The position numbers and the translations under genes are program-made. A stretch of DNA of 64,000 bases from positions 62,001 to 126,000 of the forward strand of contig JAKQSI010000118.1 of assembly GCA_029570205.1 (NCBI GenBank), read 5' to 3'. Of this stretch, positions 50,221 to 59,531 are shown piece after piece (position 1 is the first letter of the stretch; each line of letters opens with the position of its first letter). Under the pieces are notes generated by a model, which was not told the origin of the DNA, ran no database searches, and saw nothing but the letters and a program-made list of their open reading frames with translations. The stretch is from Candidatus Omnitrophota bacterium. GTDB lineage: Bacteria > Hinthialibacterota > Hinthialibacteria > Hinthialibacterales > JAKPRU01.

Positions 50221-51786
50221 ATGTCCGGTATCGTCAGAAAATCCCTCTTTGCGGCCCTGTTTGTTGCAGGAACGCTCCTTGTCCTGTGTGCGCAGGAATC
50301 GCCGGTTTATGGCGCGGCGGCGGGCCAATTCGAGGTTCGACGATATGGCGCGACAGGCGATGGCCAAACCAAGGATACCGCGGCCATCCAGAAAGCCATC
50401 GATGCCTGCTCGGAGTCGGGTGGCGGCACAGTCTATTTCGCGCCCGGCAATTATATCTCCGGCAGCCTTCATATCCGCAGCAATGTAACCCTGTACCTGG
50501 ATACTGGGGCCACTCTTCTGGAGAGTCCCGATAATGAGGATTTCGATCCGTACGAAGAACTGAATTACAAGACCGATTCTGACGAGGAAACAACCTATTT
50601 CCATTACAGCCTGATCTGGGGAGAAAATGTGGAGAAAATCGCCATTCTCGGCCAGGGAACCATCGACGGCAACCGGAAAAAACGTCACGGCCCCAAGCCG
50701 ATTGCGTTCAAACGCTGCCGGGACATCGCCATCCGCGATATCACCATCCGAAATTCGCCGAACTACTGCATCAGCCTGCTCGGATGCGATTATGTGAACA
50801 TCGACGGTGTAACCGCCTTGAACAACTACTGCGACGGTATCGACCCGGACAGCTGCCGGAATGTCCGTATCTCGAACTGCCACATCGAGTCCTGGGATGA
50901 CGCCATTGTACCGAAGTGCAGTTTCGCCCTCGGAGAACATCGCAGCACGGAAAACCTCACGGTCACCAACTGCATCCTGGTCTCGAGCTGTAACTCATTC
51001 AAACTGGGAACGGAATCCGGTGGTGGATTCAAACGAATCGCTGTCAGCAATTGTGTCATGATCAGCCCGGATACACGTCCCACCATATCGGGAATCGCTT
51101 TGGAGAGTGTAGACGGCGCCGAAATCGAGGGCGTTGTCATCAGCAATATCACCATGCTCGGTGTCCGAACTCCGATCTTTCTTCGTTTGGGTAATCGTGG
51201 CCGCGATATGGAAACACCCGTGCCGGGGTATCTGCGAAATGTCAGTATCAGTAATGTGGAAGCGATCGGTGGAACGATGGCGTCCTCGATTACCGGTATT
51301 CCCGGGCATCCCGTGGAACATGTCACCATCTCGAATGTCCGGTTATGGTACAAAGGGGGAGGACCCGCCGATTTGATCGACAGAGTGGTTCCGGAAGTAG
51401 AGGAAAAATACCCGGAAGCGACCATGTTCGGCGAACTGCCGGTGTATGGACTGTATTGCCGCCATGCGAAGAATATCCTGTTGCGGGATTTCCAGGTCGG
51501 ATGTGTCGAGCCGGATCAACGTCCCCCCTTCCTGTTCGATGATCTGGAACAGCTGCATCTGAGCGGCCTTAGTGCAGAGAACCCCGTTTCGACGCCTTTT
51601 ATTTGGATGAAGAATGTCCGGAAAGCGTTCCTGAATGGGATCTTCGCCCCGGAGAATGTGAACCCATTCCTGAAAGTTCAGGGAGAAAACTCGTCGCAGA
51701 TCTCCGTGATCGCCAACAGTCCTGGAAAGAAGTTTGAGATCGGTTCGGAGGTCCCGAAAGGGGCGGTGATAAAGGAGGGAGAATGA
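50221..51786 (+). CDS. Exported glycoside hydrolase family 28 (polygalacturonase-like)
   Basis: The protein has 521 residues from ATG 50221, with AAAGGAG eight bases upstream and a signal peptide (SLFAALFVAGTLLVLCAQESPVYG). FEVRRYGATGDGQTKDTAAIQKAIDACSESGGGTVYFAPGNYISGSLHIRSNVTLYLD is the pectate-lyase/GH28 beta-helix entry. NNYCDGIDPDSCRNVRISNCHIESWDDAIVPK supplies the two aspartate motifs (DG-D and DD) of the GH28 active site; the later GHG is altered (ALGEHRSTENL), so substrate preference or mechanism may differ. Many beta-helix coils follow. It should cut pectin-like or other acidic glycans outside the cytoplasm. Confidence 0.88.
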   Translation: MSGIVRKSLFAALFVAGTLLVLCAQESPVYGAAAGQFEVRRYGATGDGQTKDTAAIQKAIDACSESGGGTVYFAPGNYISGSLHIRSNVTLYLDTGATLLESPDNEDFDPYEELNYKTDSDEETTYFHYSLIWGENVEKIAILGQGTIDGNRKKRHGPKPIAFKRCRDIAIRDITIRNSPNYCISLLGCDYVNIDGVTALNNYCDGIDPDSCRNVRISNCHIESWDDAIVPKCSFALGEHRSTENLTVTNCILVSSCNSFKLGTESGGGFKRIAVSNCVMISPDTRPTISGIALESVDGAEIEGVVISNITMLGVRTPIFLRLGNRGRDMETPVPGYLRNVSISNVEAIGGTMASSITGIPGHPVEHVTISNVRLWYKGGGPADLIDRVVPEVEEKYPEATMFGELPVYGLYCRHAKNILLRDFQVGCVEPDQRPPFLFDDLEQLHLSGLSAENPVSTPFIWMKNVRKAFLNGIFAPENVNPFLKVQGENSSQISVIANSPGKKFEIGSEVPKGAVIKEGE

Positions 51787-51823
51787 AAACGGACGGACAA
51801 GAGAAAGAAGATCAATAGAAAGA

Positions 51824-52486
51824 ATGGGACATGTGGAAGATAAGTCATTGATTGTTCCGGGGATTCCGGTAGTGGTTTCCGGGCCGTCAGGGGTCGGCAA
51901 AGGGAGTATCATTGCCGAAGCGCTGAAACGACGGCAGGAGATTTTCCTGTCGGTTTCCATGACATCGCGTGCCCCCCGTCCGGGTGAGCGGAATGGAGTA
52001 GATTACATTTTTGTGGATCGCTCTACTCTGTTGCGACATATCGAAGACGGCGCGCTTCTCGAATGGGCGGAGGTCTATGGCGAGATATACGGAACACCCC
52101 GGGAGCCGGTGGCCCGTAACCTGGACGAGGGGCGCGATGTAATTATGGAAATCGACGTGCAGGGCGGGCTGAGTGTCCGAAAACACTACCCGTCCGCGTG
52201 TCTGGTTTTCATTCTGCCGCCGAGCCGGGAGGAACTGATCCGACGTCTCTGCAAACGGGGTACGGAAACCGAAGAGCAAATCCGAAAACGCTTCTCTTTC
52301 GTGGAATATGAATACGAACAGACGAAGCGCTACAATTACTTGATTGTCAACCGGGTAATCGAACAGGCGGCGGAACAGCTGTGCAATATCATTCTAGCCG
52401 AGCGATGCAAACGGGAACACCTGGAGCCGGTGCTGCGCAAAGCCGGGATTCTTCCTCCTCTGCAACAAACCGAACAACAGACGTAG
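51824..52486 (+). CDS. gmk: Guanylate kinase
   Basis: The enzyme phosphorylates GMP to GDP with ATP. The protein (220 residues) has the P-loop VVSGPSGVGKGSII near residue 18, SVSMTSRAPRPGERNGVDYIFVD for GMP binding, LLEWAEVYGEIYGTPREPV, and IDVQGGLSVRKHYPSACLVFILPPS. It is slightly longer than the usual 205 residues because of a C-terminal tail (REHLEPVLRKAGILPPLQQTEQQT). The ribosome-binding site is weak (AGAAAG). It lies 37 bases after the GH28 gene and may share its transcript. Confidence 0.95.
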   Translation: MGHVEDKSLIVPGIPVVVSGPSGVGKGSIIAEALKRRQEIFLSVSMTSRAPRPGERNGVDYIFVDRSTLLRHIEDGALLEWAEVYGEIYGTPREPVARNLDEGRDVIMEIDVQGGLSVRKHYPSACLVFILPPSREELIRRLCKRGTETEEQIRKRFSFVEYEYEQTKRYNYLIVNRVIEQAAEQLCNIILAERCKREHLEPVLRKAGILPPLQQTEQQT

Positions 52487-52550
52487 GTAGACCCGGTGTG
52501 TCGGAGCAGACAAACCCGGATGAGCATGAATAGCCGCGAACAGGCGACGA

Positions 52551-53843
52551 TCAGCGGGAGTGCGGTTCGCGTAAAAACCACCTCCATTGCACCGTCGCGA
52601 TCATCGGGATCCACACACAGACCTCCGCAACAATCTTGAACCGGGTGTCGGGAAAGGTCAGCGCGACAATCGGCCAGAGCGCGAGATACGGCAGATAAAA
52701 CAGCCACAGGCGAACGTCGATTTTCTTTTGGAACAAAACAATAATCGACCGGACAAACAGCGGAAGATAAAGGAATTTGTAGATTATGTAGGTCAGGCCG
52801 GTAAGCAAACCGATCCGGCTTTCAATAACAATACGGTTTGCCTCACCCTCGAGATACGCCTGCGATGTGTAATTCGGAATGGTCTCGAAATTGAACCCGT
52901 GCCGGACCGTTTTAACAAGAATGCGGTAGAGAAACGCGGGGATGTTCGAGCGGATCGACTCATAGGCTTTCCCTCTGAAATAGGCGTCCGATTGTGCCTC
53001 CGAGAGACCCTGCGCATTGTCTTCGCTCATTTCTTTCTTTATTCTTTCCGTTTCCAGAAACGCATCGATGTCGTAATGGGGATGCCCGTGTAGATAGAAC
53101 GGGTGATTTCCGAGGTAGAGATTTGTGCCCGCATTTGTAGCAAGAGTAAACGAGCCGACCATTCGGTAGTTATGGAGCATAAACAGCAGGGTAAATACAA
53201 TCCATAACGCAAGAAGAACGCCGAAAGCGCGGCGAAACGATTTCTCCAGAAGAAAACATGCGGCAAATAATAGGAAAATGGTGAAGAATTCGGTCACACG
53301 CACAAGCGCCGGCACAACGGCTGTTAAAAACAGCAGGACCAAAAACAGAACACGGACCCGCCGATTCTGAGAAGCATTTCGCAATAAGCCGAAAAGAAAC
53401 AGGAAAAACAGGCCGGTGAAAAGAAACTCGGCGGCAGTATCCCGGCTGAGGAGTGAGGTAGAGACAAAACAGGGATTAAGAATCATCAGCAGAACTGCCG
53501 CTGATGCCCAACGCGCGCTCCCAAGCAGCCGCCGGGCAAGCGCATAGAAAAGAACAATACCCATGTTCAACAGGACGGCATTAAAAGTAAAGGGATTGAT
53601 TTCTCTCCAGCCGAGAGATTGCGCTAAGGCAAGCAATAATGGAATACCCGGCGGGTAGAAAGCGGTCTGTGGAAGTTGATGATTCTCGACAATAAAGTTA
53701 GCAAGTTGAAGCGACTCTTCCAGCGGCGAATGAAGATTTCGTACCGCAAAATGGCGGATATCCATGAAAATAATTGCGTTCAGCAGGCAGAGCAGCAACG
53801 CGCAGGCAATAAAATCCGAACGGTCGATTCGGGGGGGATTCAT
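52551..53843 (-). CDS. Multi-span membrane glycosyltransferase (GT39/ArnT-like)
   Basis: The protein (430 residues from ATG 53843, with AAGGA eight to nine bases upstream) has about ten transmembrane helices. The first loop, FMDIRHFAVRNLHSPLEESLQLANFIVENHQLPQTAFYPPGIPLLLALAQ, carries an acidic site like the catalytic region of GT39/GT83-type enzymes, which transfer sugars from polyprenyl phosphate donors on the outer face of the inner membrane. A soluble loop (YLGNHPFYLHGHPHYDIDAFLETERIKKEMSE) sits between helices. Family assignment is by layout rather than strict motif. It converges on gmk with a gap of 64 bases. Confidence 0.75.
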   Translation of the reverse strand: MNPPRIDRSDFIACALLLCLLNAIIFMDIRHFAVRNLHSPLEESLQLANFIVENHQLPQTAFYPPGIPLLLALAQSLGWREINPFTFNAVLLNMGIVLFYALARRLLGSARWASAAVLLMILNPCFVSTSLLSRDTAAEFLFTGLFFLFLFGLLRNASQNRRVRVLFLVLLFLTAVVPALVRVTEFFTIFLLFAACFLLEKSFRRAFGVLLALWIVFTLLFMLHNYRMVGSFTLATNAGTNLYLGNHPFYLHGHPHYDIDAFLETERIKKEMSEDNAQGLSEAQSDAYFRGKAYESIRSNIPAFLYRILVKTVRHGFNFETIPNYTSQAYLEGEANRIVIESRIGLLTGLTYIIYKFLYLPLFVRSIIVLFQKKIDVRLWLFYLPYLALWPIVALTFPDTRFKIVAEVCVWIPMIATVQWRWFLREPHSR

Positions 53844-54198
53844 GAGGGGCATCCTTGATGGATACTGTGCGAATAGGGCGAACGGGGGAAATGGGTCGGA
53901 CGAGGATTGTGGGAGAAGGAAAACCGGATGGCACAGGCTTCCAGCCTGTGATGGTGCGGCATCGGAACATCGGGATTTTCCTTGTTATACTCTGCTGCGA
54001 GGTTTCTTTTACGTCGGTCGCACGCAAGTCGAAATGCATCGGTCATGGTTGCCGGCCCCAAGGTAAATTACATGGTCTGTAACGCTGTCAGGATACTCCG
54101 GTCGGCTCGAGGGGTCAATCGCACATTCTCCTGCGTAGTCTGTATTCAGAGCGCTGCAATGTTAGACTCTGCAAAAGCGAAGATTTAAGGCGTAAACC
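53844..54198. other. Divergent intergenic region
   Basis: About 355 bases between the GT39-like gene and cca. It holds one CACAGGC hairpin (53932-53950) and TTATACT near 53984, a possible -10 box with no good -35. The ORFs listed here have no ribosome-binding site or recognisable sequence. Confidence 0.45.
53932..53950. repeat. Hairpin element, CACAGGC type
   Basis: CACAGGC-TTCCA-GCCTGTG is identical over 19 bases to the copy at 11357-11375. Confidence 0.8.
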
Positions 54199-55608
54199 AT
54201 GTCGATTCGATTTGATCTGTCGCAATTGTGCCCGTTTGTGAAGGAAATCCGGAACCTCCTGGCGCCGGAACCGGTGTACCTGGTGGGCGGGATGGTCCGC
54301 GACAGTATCCTGGAGGGCTATCGTCGAGGCGAGGATATCCCGGATCTGATTCATGGCGAGGACTGGGACCTGGCCACCCGATGCCGCCCGCGAACCGTGC
54401 TGGCGACACTGCGGTCTGCCGGGATTACCACCATTCCGGTCGGAATTGAGCACGGCACAGTGATGGCCGTGCGCGAACGACTGAATGTCGAGATCACCAC
54501 ATTCCGTTCGGATGGAGTCTATGAGGATGGAAGGCATTGTCAGGTCACGTTTGCCGATTCCATTGAAGAGGACCTGGAACGTCGCGATTTCACCATCAAC
54601 GCGCTCGCGGTGGATTTGTCCTCCGGGGAGATTGTGGACCTGTTCAATGGCCTGGAAGATCTGCGGAAAAATGTCATCCGAGCGGTCGGCGATCCTGACC
54701 GGCGATTCGCCGAGGATTACCTGCGGATGCTTCGCGCAACACGCCTCGCCGCGAAAACAGAAGCCACTGTGGAGGCAAACACACTGGAGGCTATCCGCCG
54801 TCACGCCCCAAAAATTCAGAACATTTCGGCAGAACGGATTCGTGACGAACTCCTGAAATTGATGACCTACCCGCGACCATCCTACGGGCTTCTTCTGATG
54901 AAAGAAACCGGCCTGATGCACGAGATTCTCCCGGAGTTGGAGGCTTGTTTCGGTGTGGAACAAAATCAGTTCCATTCCGATGATGTGGGAATGCACTCTC
55001 TCAAAACAGCGGATGCTATTCACCCCCGATACCCCTTATTACGACTGATTGCCTTGTTTCATGACTTGGGGAAACCGGAGCGCAAACGGTGGATGAAAGA
55101 CCAGGAGGATTATGTCTTTTACGGCCACCAGTTTTCAAGTGCAGACAAAGCGGCGGCAATTCTGAACCGATTGCGATCCCCCACCCGCGACATCGATCTG
55201 GCGCGACAAATGATCGAGAACCACATGGTTCCCTTGGGACCGCATGCTTCGGCGGGTTCAATTCGTCGCCTGATGCGCCGCGTGGGCCGGGAGAATATCC
55301 GCTCGTTCCTGCGAATTCGCATCGCCGACCGGAAAGCCAACACACTCAAAGGCCCCGGACTGGAACCGGGCCTGTATCAGGTCATCCGAACCATCCGACG
55401 GATCGAGCGGGATATGGATGCGCTCAAGATCACGGACCTCGCCATCGGCGGAAAAGACCTCATTGAGATGGGCTTGAGTCCCGGTCCGATCTTTTCCGAC
55501 ATATTGCATACCCTATTGGAGAGAGTTCTCGATGATCCGTCCCTCAACACACGCGAGTTCCTGTTGCCCTTGGCCGAGGAACTGGCGAGAGCGGAAGGGA
55601 AGAAATAG
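54199..55608 (+). CDS. cca: CCA-adding tRNA nucleotidyltransferase / poly(A) polymerase family protein with HD domain
   Basis: The protein (469 residues) has the class II nucleotidyltransferase head: PVYLVGGMVRDSIL, HGEDWDLATRCRP (the metal-binding D-W-D), then VEITTFRSDGVYEDGRH, LERRDFTINALAVDLSSGEIVDLFNGLEDL and AVGDPDRRFAEDYLRMLRATRLAAK for base selection. An HD phosphohydrolase-like domain follows (FHSDDVGMHSLKTAD, LRLIALFHDLGKPERK, GHQFSSADKAAAIL). The layout fits CCA-adding enzymes of bacteria that repair tRNA 3' ends; a role as poly(A) polymerase or A-adding partner cannot be excluded. AAGG lies nine bases before the ATG. Confidence 0.9.
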   Translation: MSIRFDLSQLCPFVKEIRNLLAPEPVYLVGGMVRDSILEGYRRGEDIPDLIHGEDWDLATRCRPRTVLATLRSAGITTIPVGIEHGTVMAVRERLNVEITTFRSDGVYEDGRHCQVTFADSIEEDLERRDFTINALAVDLSSGEIVDLFNGLEDLRKNVIRAVGDPDRRFAEDYLRMLRATRLAAKTEATVEANTLEAIRRHAPKIQNISAERIRDELLKLMTYPRPSYGLLLMKETGLMHEILPELEACFGVEQNQFHSDDVGMHSLKTADAIHPRYPLLRLIALFHDLGKPERKRWMKDQEDYVFYGHQFSSADKAAAILNRLRSPTRDIDLARQMIENHMVPLGPHASAGSIRRLMRRVGRENIRSFLRIRIADRKANTLKGPGLEPGLYQVIRTIRRIERDMDALKITDLAIGGKDLIEMGLSPGPIFSDILHTLLERVLDDPSLNTREFLLPLAEELARAEGKK

Positions 55609-55890
55609 CCGCAATGGGACGAGTCGGACCGATGAGGATTATCGGAGGAAGGAAACGCCGTGGCGTATCCGGCCCGTCCCCCCAACCGTCCCAGTATTTG
55701 GACCGGAAACATAGGAACAGTGGATTAGGCGAATACGAACCGGGCAGAAATCCGCCTCGAATACCTCCGCGTTCCATGGAGACTCATTGTCCGCCAAAAT
55801 CCGCGCCGGTATTCACAAGAGGGCGCCACAGGTTTCCATGTTATATTGCACAAATACATCTCATCCAAATCCTTGTAAGGAGAAACAGAT
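55609..55890. other. Intergenic spacer
   Basis: About 280 bases with no gene. GCCACAGGTTTCCATGTTAT near 55825-55845 is a decayed copy of the CACAGGCTTCCAGCCTGTG element. No trustworthy promoter pair is seen. Confidence 0.45.
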
Positions 55891-57564
55891 ATGAAGGTTG
55901 TTGTCGTTGGTGCAGTCGCGGCGGGTCCGAAAACCGCATCCAAAATCATCCGTTTGCGCCCGGATACGGAGGTAACGGTTCTGGATAAAGGTCAATTCAT
56001 CTCCTTCGCCGGTTGCGGATTGCCTTATTATCTCTCCGATGTGGTCACGGACCGGAAAGAACTTTTTTCGACGCCCATCGGAGTGCCGCGTGATCCGGCT
56101 TTCTTCGACAAGGTCAAGGGTGTCAGGGTTTTGACACGTACCGAGGCGCTCCGAATTGATCGGAAATCCAGGCAAGTTGAGGCGAAGAATCTTCAAACCG
56201 GCGAGTCTCTCTCTCTGCCTTATGACAAGCTGGTTCTGGCAACCGGCGCGAAACCCATTATTCCGCCCATCCCCGGTATCGACCATAAAAAAGTTTTCAC
56301 CCTGCACAGCATCGAGGACTGCGAGGCGATTCGCTCCGTGTTGGCCAATGGCAGTAAGAAAGCCGTGATTATCGGTGGCGGGCTGATCGGTGTGGAGACG
56401 GCGGAGGCCCTCGTCCAAAAAAACTCCTCCGTCACAATTGTGGAAATGCTCCCGCAGATTCTGCCCGTGTTGGATTGGGAAATGGCCAAACTGGTTGAAC
56501 TCCACATCCGATCGCAGGGCGTCGATGTGCGAACCGAAACCAGAGCATTGGAAATCGCAGGAACAGGGGATGAAATCCGTTGCGTGAGAACAAACAATGG
56601 TGAAATCCCAGCGGAATTCGTGATTCTGTGTGTGGGAGTCCGCCCGAATGTATCTCTGGCAAAAGAGGCCGGGCTTGAAATCGGGGGGACCGGAGCGATT
56701 CGGGTAAACAGACGAATGCAGACTTCCGACTTGGACATTTACGCCGTCGGCGACTGTGCGGAGTCCAGGAACCTGGTTACCGGTCAGCCCTGCTATGTTC
56801 CGCTCGGATCGACTGCCAACAAACAGGGACGAGTGGCCGCACTGAATATCGCCGGGCTGGAGGATATGTTTCCGGGTGTGTTGGGCAGCACAGTCTGCCG
56901 GGCATTCGATTTCACTGTTGCGCGGACTGGCCTGAGTGAAACACAGGCGCGAGACGCCGGGTATGATGTTGTGACATGCCTTGTTCCCGGCCCCGACCGG
57001 GCGCATTACATGCCCACCGCGAAACTTCTTATGCTGAAACTGGTCGTGGACCGCGCTACCGGACGATTGCTCGGCGCACAGGCCACCGGGCCGGGAGAGG
57101 CCGCCAAGCGCATTGATGTGGCCGCCACCGCCATTACCGCCGGAATGACTGTCGATCAGGTCTCCAAACTGGACCTGAGTTACGCCCCGCCGTACGCTCC
57201 GGCGATGGATAATCTAATTACGGCGTCCGATGTGATTCGCAACAAGATTTCCGGCACAATGGTCGGCATCACGCCCATGGAATTGAGAAACAAACCGGCA
57301 TATTCTTATTTCTTCCTGGACGTTCGCAGTCCGGGGGAGGTCGCGAAGGTCGCGCTGCCGGGGGCCGTCAATATCCCGCTCGGAATGTTGCGTGACAGGG
57401 TAAATGAAATCCCCCGCGACAAGGAAATTGTTGCGTTCTGCCAGGCCTCCACGCGAGCCTATGAGGCAGCCCTGATTCTGAGAGCGAACGGATTCGATAG
57501 AGTGAAGGTCCTCGACGGTGGCGTGGCAATGTGGCCCTACGAGAAAATTGGCGGAAAACGATAA
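55891..57564 (+). CDS. CoA-disulfide reductase-like flavoprotein with C-terminal rhodanese domain
   Basis: The protein (557 residues) has an FAD site KVVVVGAVAAGPKTASKI, the redox cysteine in SFAGCGLPYYLSD (Cys42), an NAD(P)H site KAVIIGGGLIGVETAEAL, and DIYAVGDCAES for the flavin. This is the CoA-disulfide reductase/NADH oxidase group with a single active cysteine. The last 100 residues form a rhodanese domain (FLDVRSPGEVAKVALPGAVNIPLGML) with its own cysteine (AFCQASTRAYEAALIL). Such fusions reduce polysulfide, persulfide or CoA-disulfide using NADH. AAGGAG lies eight bases before the ATG. The Mrp gene follows after 38 bases, suggesting an operon around sulfur or Fe-S chemistry. Confidence 0.9.
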   Translation: MKVVVVGAVAAGPKTASKIIRLRPDTEVTVLDKGQFISFAGCGLPYYLSDVVTDRKELFSTPIGVPRDPAFFDKVKGVRVLTRTEALRIDRKSRQVEAKNLQTGESLSLPYDKLVLATGAKPIIPPIPGIDHKKVFTLHSIEDCEAIRSVLANGSKKAVIIGGGLIGVETAEALVQKNSSVTIVEMLPQILPVLDWEMAKLVELHIRSQGVDVRTETRALEIAGTGDEIRCVRTNNGEIPAEFVILCVGVRPNVSLAKEAGLEIGGTGAIRVNRRMQTSDLDIYAVGDCAESRNLVTGQPCYVPLGSTANKQGRVAALNIAGLEDMFPGVLGSTVCRAFDFTVARTGLSETQARDAGYDVVTCLVPGPDRAHYMPTAKLLMLKLVVDRATGRLLGAQATGPGEAAKRIDVAATAITAGMTVDQVSKLDLSYAPPYAPAMDNLITASDVIRNKISGTMVGITPMELRNKPAYSYFFLDVRSPGEVAKVALPGAVNIPLGMLRDRVNEIPRDKEIVAFCQASTRAYEAALILRANGFDRVKVLDGGVAMWPYEKIGGKR

Positions 57565-57602
57565 GCCATACCCATAATTCGGCTTACAAGGAGAAATGAT
57601 TC

Positions 57603-58541
57603 ATGAGTCAAGAAGAAATCCGGGAAACCGGCTCGGAATGCCCATCGAATTGCGCAGCGGAACATGAACCACACACGCATTCTTTCCCTCATGAGGAATC
57701 CCCCGAAATGCAGCGGGTAGCCCAACGGATGCGGCGGGTGAAACATCGGATTCTGGTCCTGTCGGGGAAAGGCGGTGTCGGCAAAAGCACGGTTGCAGTG
57801 AATCTTGCTGTCGGGTTGGCTCGGTCCAAAAAACAAGTCGGCCTGATGGATATTGATATTCACGGTCCCAGCGTTCCGAAATTACTTCATTTGGAACGTC
57901 GCGCGCTCAATGTGCAAGGCGATACCATTATCCCGGTCACTGTCGGAGACCGGATCAAGGTCATGTCTATCGGCTTCTTTTTGCCGAGCGAGGATGTGGC
58001 GGTAATCTGGCGCGGCCCGCGCAAGTACGGGCTGATTCAACAGTTCCTTGCCGATGTGGAATGGGGGGACCTGGATGTCCTTGTTGTGGACTCGCCTCCG
58101 GGAACCGGCGATGAACCGTTGGGAGTCGCCCAAATGATCGGAAAAGTGGACGGGGCCGTAATTGTCACCACGCCCCAGCAGGTCGCCGTGTTGGATGTCC
58201 GAAAATGTGTCACATTCTGCGAACAGTTAGGCGTTCCGATTCTCGGCATTGTGGAGAATATGAGCGGATTTGTCTGCCCCAAGTGCGGAGAGCGCTTCGA
58301 TATTTTCAAGAGTCGCGGCGGTGAAAATCTGGCAAAAGAAGTCGGCGTCCCCCTGCTGGGAACGATTCCCATCGAGCCGGAAATCGTCGCGGCCTGCGAC
58401 AACGGCGAACCGTACCTGGAAAAGTTTTCGTACACCGATGCCGGGCGGGCATTTGACCGCATTGCTCAATCCGTTCTGAAAGCGCTGGCAAACGGCCATC
58501 GGGACATGGATGATATCCACAAGAAGGAAGGTCGGCTATGA
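57603..58541 (+). CDS. mrp: Mrp/NBP35-family Fe-S cluster carrier ATPase
   Basis: The protein (312 residues) has the deviant Walker A LSGKGGVGKSTVAVNLAV at 54-71, MDIDIHGPSVPKLL, and VVDSPPGTGDEPLGVAQ. ENMSGFVCPKCGERFDIF carries the conserved CxxC that bridges a 4Fe-4S cluster between two subunits. Mrp/ApbC proteins pass Fe-S clusters to target enzymes. The N-terminus has an extra Cys/His-rich segment (ECPSNCAAEHEPHTHSFPHEE), a possible second metal site. AAGGAG lies eight bases upstream. The stop overlaps the next start (ATGA), coupling it to a radical SAM protein, a plausible Fe-S client. Confidence 0.93.
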   Translation: MSQEEIRETGSECPSNCAAEHEPHTHSFPHEESPEMQRVAQRMRRVKHRILVLSGKGGVGKSTVAVNLAVGLARSKKQVGLMDIDIHGPSVPKLLHLERRALNVQGDTIIPVTVGDRIKVMSIGFFLPSEDVAVIWRGPRKYGLIQQFLADVEWGDLDVLVVDSPPGTGDEPLGVAQMIGKVDGAVIVTTPQQVAVLDVRKCVTFCEQLGVPILGIVENMSGFVCPKCGERFDIFKSRGGENLAKEVGVPLLGTIPIEPEIVAACDNGEPYLEKFSYTDAGRAFDRIAQSVLKALANGHRDMDDIHKKEGRL

Positions 58542-59488
58542 GTCAATATGTGTTCGGTCCGGTGCCGTCGCGCCGTCTGGGGCGGTCTCTCGGTATTGAT
58601 TTACTGCCGCTGAAAACGTGCAGCTTCAACTGTGTCTACTGTCAGGTAGGCCGGACGACCTGTCTGGCCATTGAGCGGAAGGAATGGGTTCCAACAGCTC
58701 CGGTCTTGGAACAGGTTAAACAGAGAATCGCCGGGCCGGTCAGTCCCGATGTGATTACCTTCTCCGGTTCCGGCGAACCGACTCTCCATTCGGGAATCGG
58801 CGAAATCATCCGTGGGATCAAGTCATTTACCCAAATCCCCGTGGTAGTTCTCACGAACGGATCTCTCCTGTGGATGCCGGAAGTTCGTCGGGATCTGCTG
58901 GAGGCCGATATCGTGGTTCCTTCGCTGGACGCCGGTTCGGAAAGTCTCTTTCAATATGTCAATCGTCCACATCCGGATATCTCCCTGGAAAAACTTATCG
59001 AGGGAACGATCCGATTCCGAGAGGAATACAAGGGGCAAATCTGGCTGGAGGTTTTCCTGATGTGGGGCGTCACGGCGATGGATCGCGAAGTGGAGAAAAT
59101 GGCCGCCATTGCCGAACGAATTCGCCCGGATCGCATTCAACTGAATACCGTCGCCCGTCCCCCCGCTGAGGAGTACGCGTACTCCGTACCCGAAGAACGA
59201 ATGCGCTATTTTGCCACAATGTTCGAGCCGAAAGCGGAGGTGATCGGCGGGCACTCGTCTACGTTGGAAATGACCGGACTTGTGGGTAGCAGCGAGGAGA
59301 TCCTGGCTCTCGTGCGACGTCGCCCGTGTACATTGGACGACATCGCCGATGGGCTGGCAATGAATCGGAATGTTGTCATTAAGTACGTGGATCGGTTGAT
59401 CTCTGAGGGACATCTGCGCCACAAGGTGCAGGACTCACTGGTTTACTATTGGGCCACCGAAGAATCCCCATCGAAAAATGAGACATGA
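58538..59488 (+). CDS. Radical SAM protein with C-terminal winged-helix-like domain
   Basis: The protein (316 residues) has the cluster motif TCSFNCVYCQVG (Cys28, Cys32, Cys35), FSGSGEPTLHSGIGEII for SAM binding, and VLTNGSLLWMPEVRRDLLEADIVVPSLDA. The N-terminus FGPVPSRRLGRSLGIDLLP is typical of a group of small radical SAM proteins of unknown substrate. The last 65 residues (RRRPCTLDDIADGLAMNRNVVIKYVDRLISEGHLRHKV) look like a winged helix. The four-base overlap with mrp implies translational coupling and a shared Fe-S supply. The reaction is not known. Confidence 0.88.
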   Translation: MSQYVFGPVPSRRLGRSLGIDLLPLKTCSFNCVYCQVGRTTCLAIERKEWVPTAPVLEQVKQRIAGPVSPDVITFSGSGEPTLHSGIGEIIRGIKSFTQIPVVVLTNGSLLWMPEVRRDLLEADIVVPSLDAGSESLFQYVNRPHPDISLEKLIEGTIRFREEYKGQIWLEVFLMWGVTAMDREVEKMAAIAERIRPDRIQLNTVARPPAEEYAYSVPEERMRYFATMFEPKAEVIGGHSSTLEMTGLVGSSEEILALVRRRPCTLDDIADGLAMNRNVVIKYVDRLISEGHLRHKVQDSLVYYWATEESPSKNET

Positions 59489-59531
59489 ACATCCCCAAGC
59501 CTCTACGCAATCCATGTGAGAGAATGTAAGT

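Noticed and set aside
55861-57006. 381-aa minus-strand ORF opposite the flavoprotein gene
   Set aside because: Shadow of the CoA-disulfide-reductase-like gene, whose motifs are all intact.
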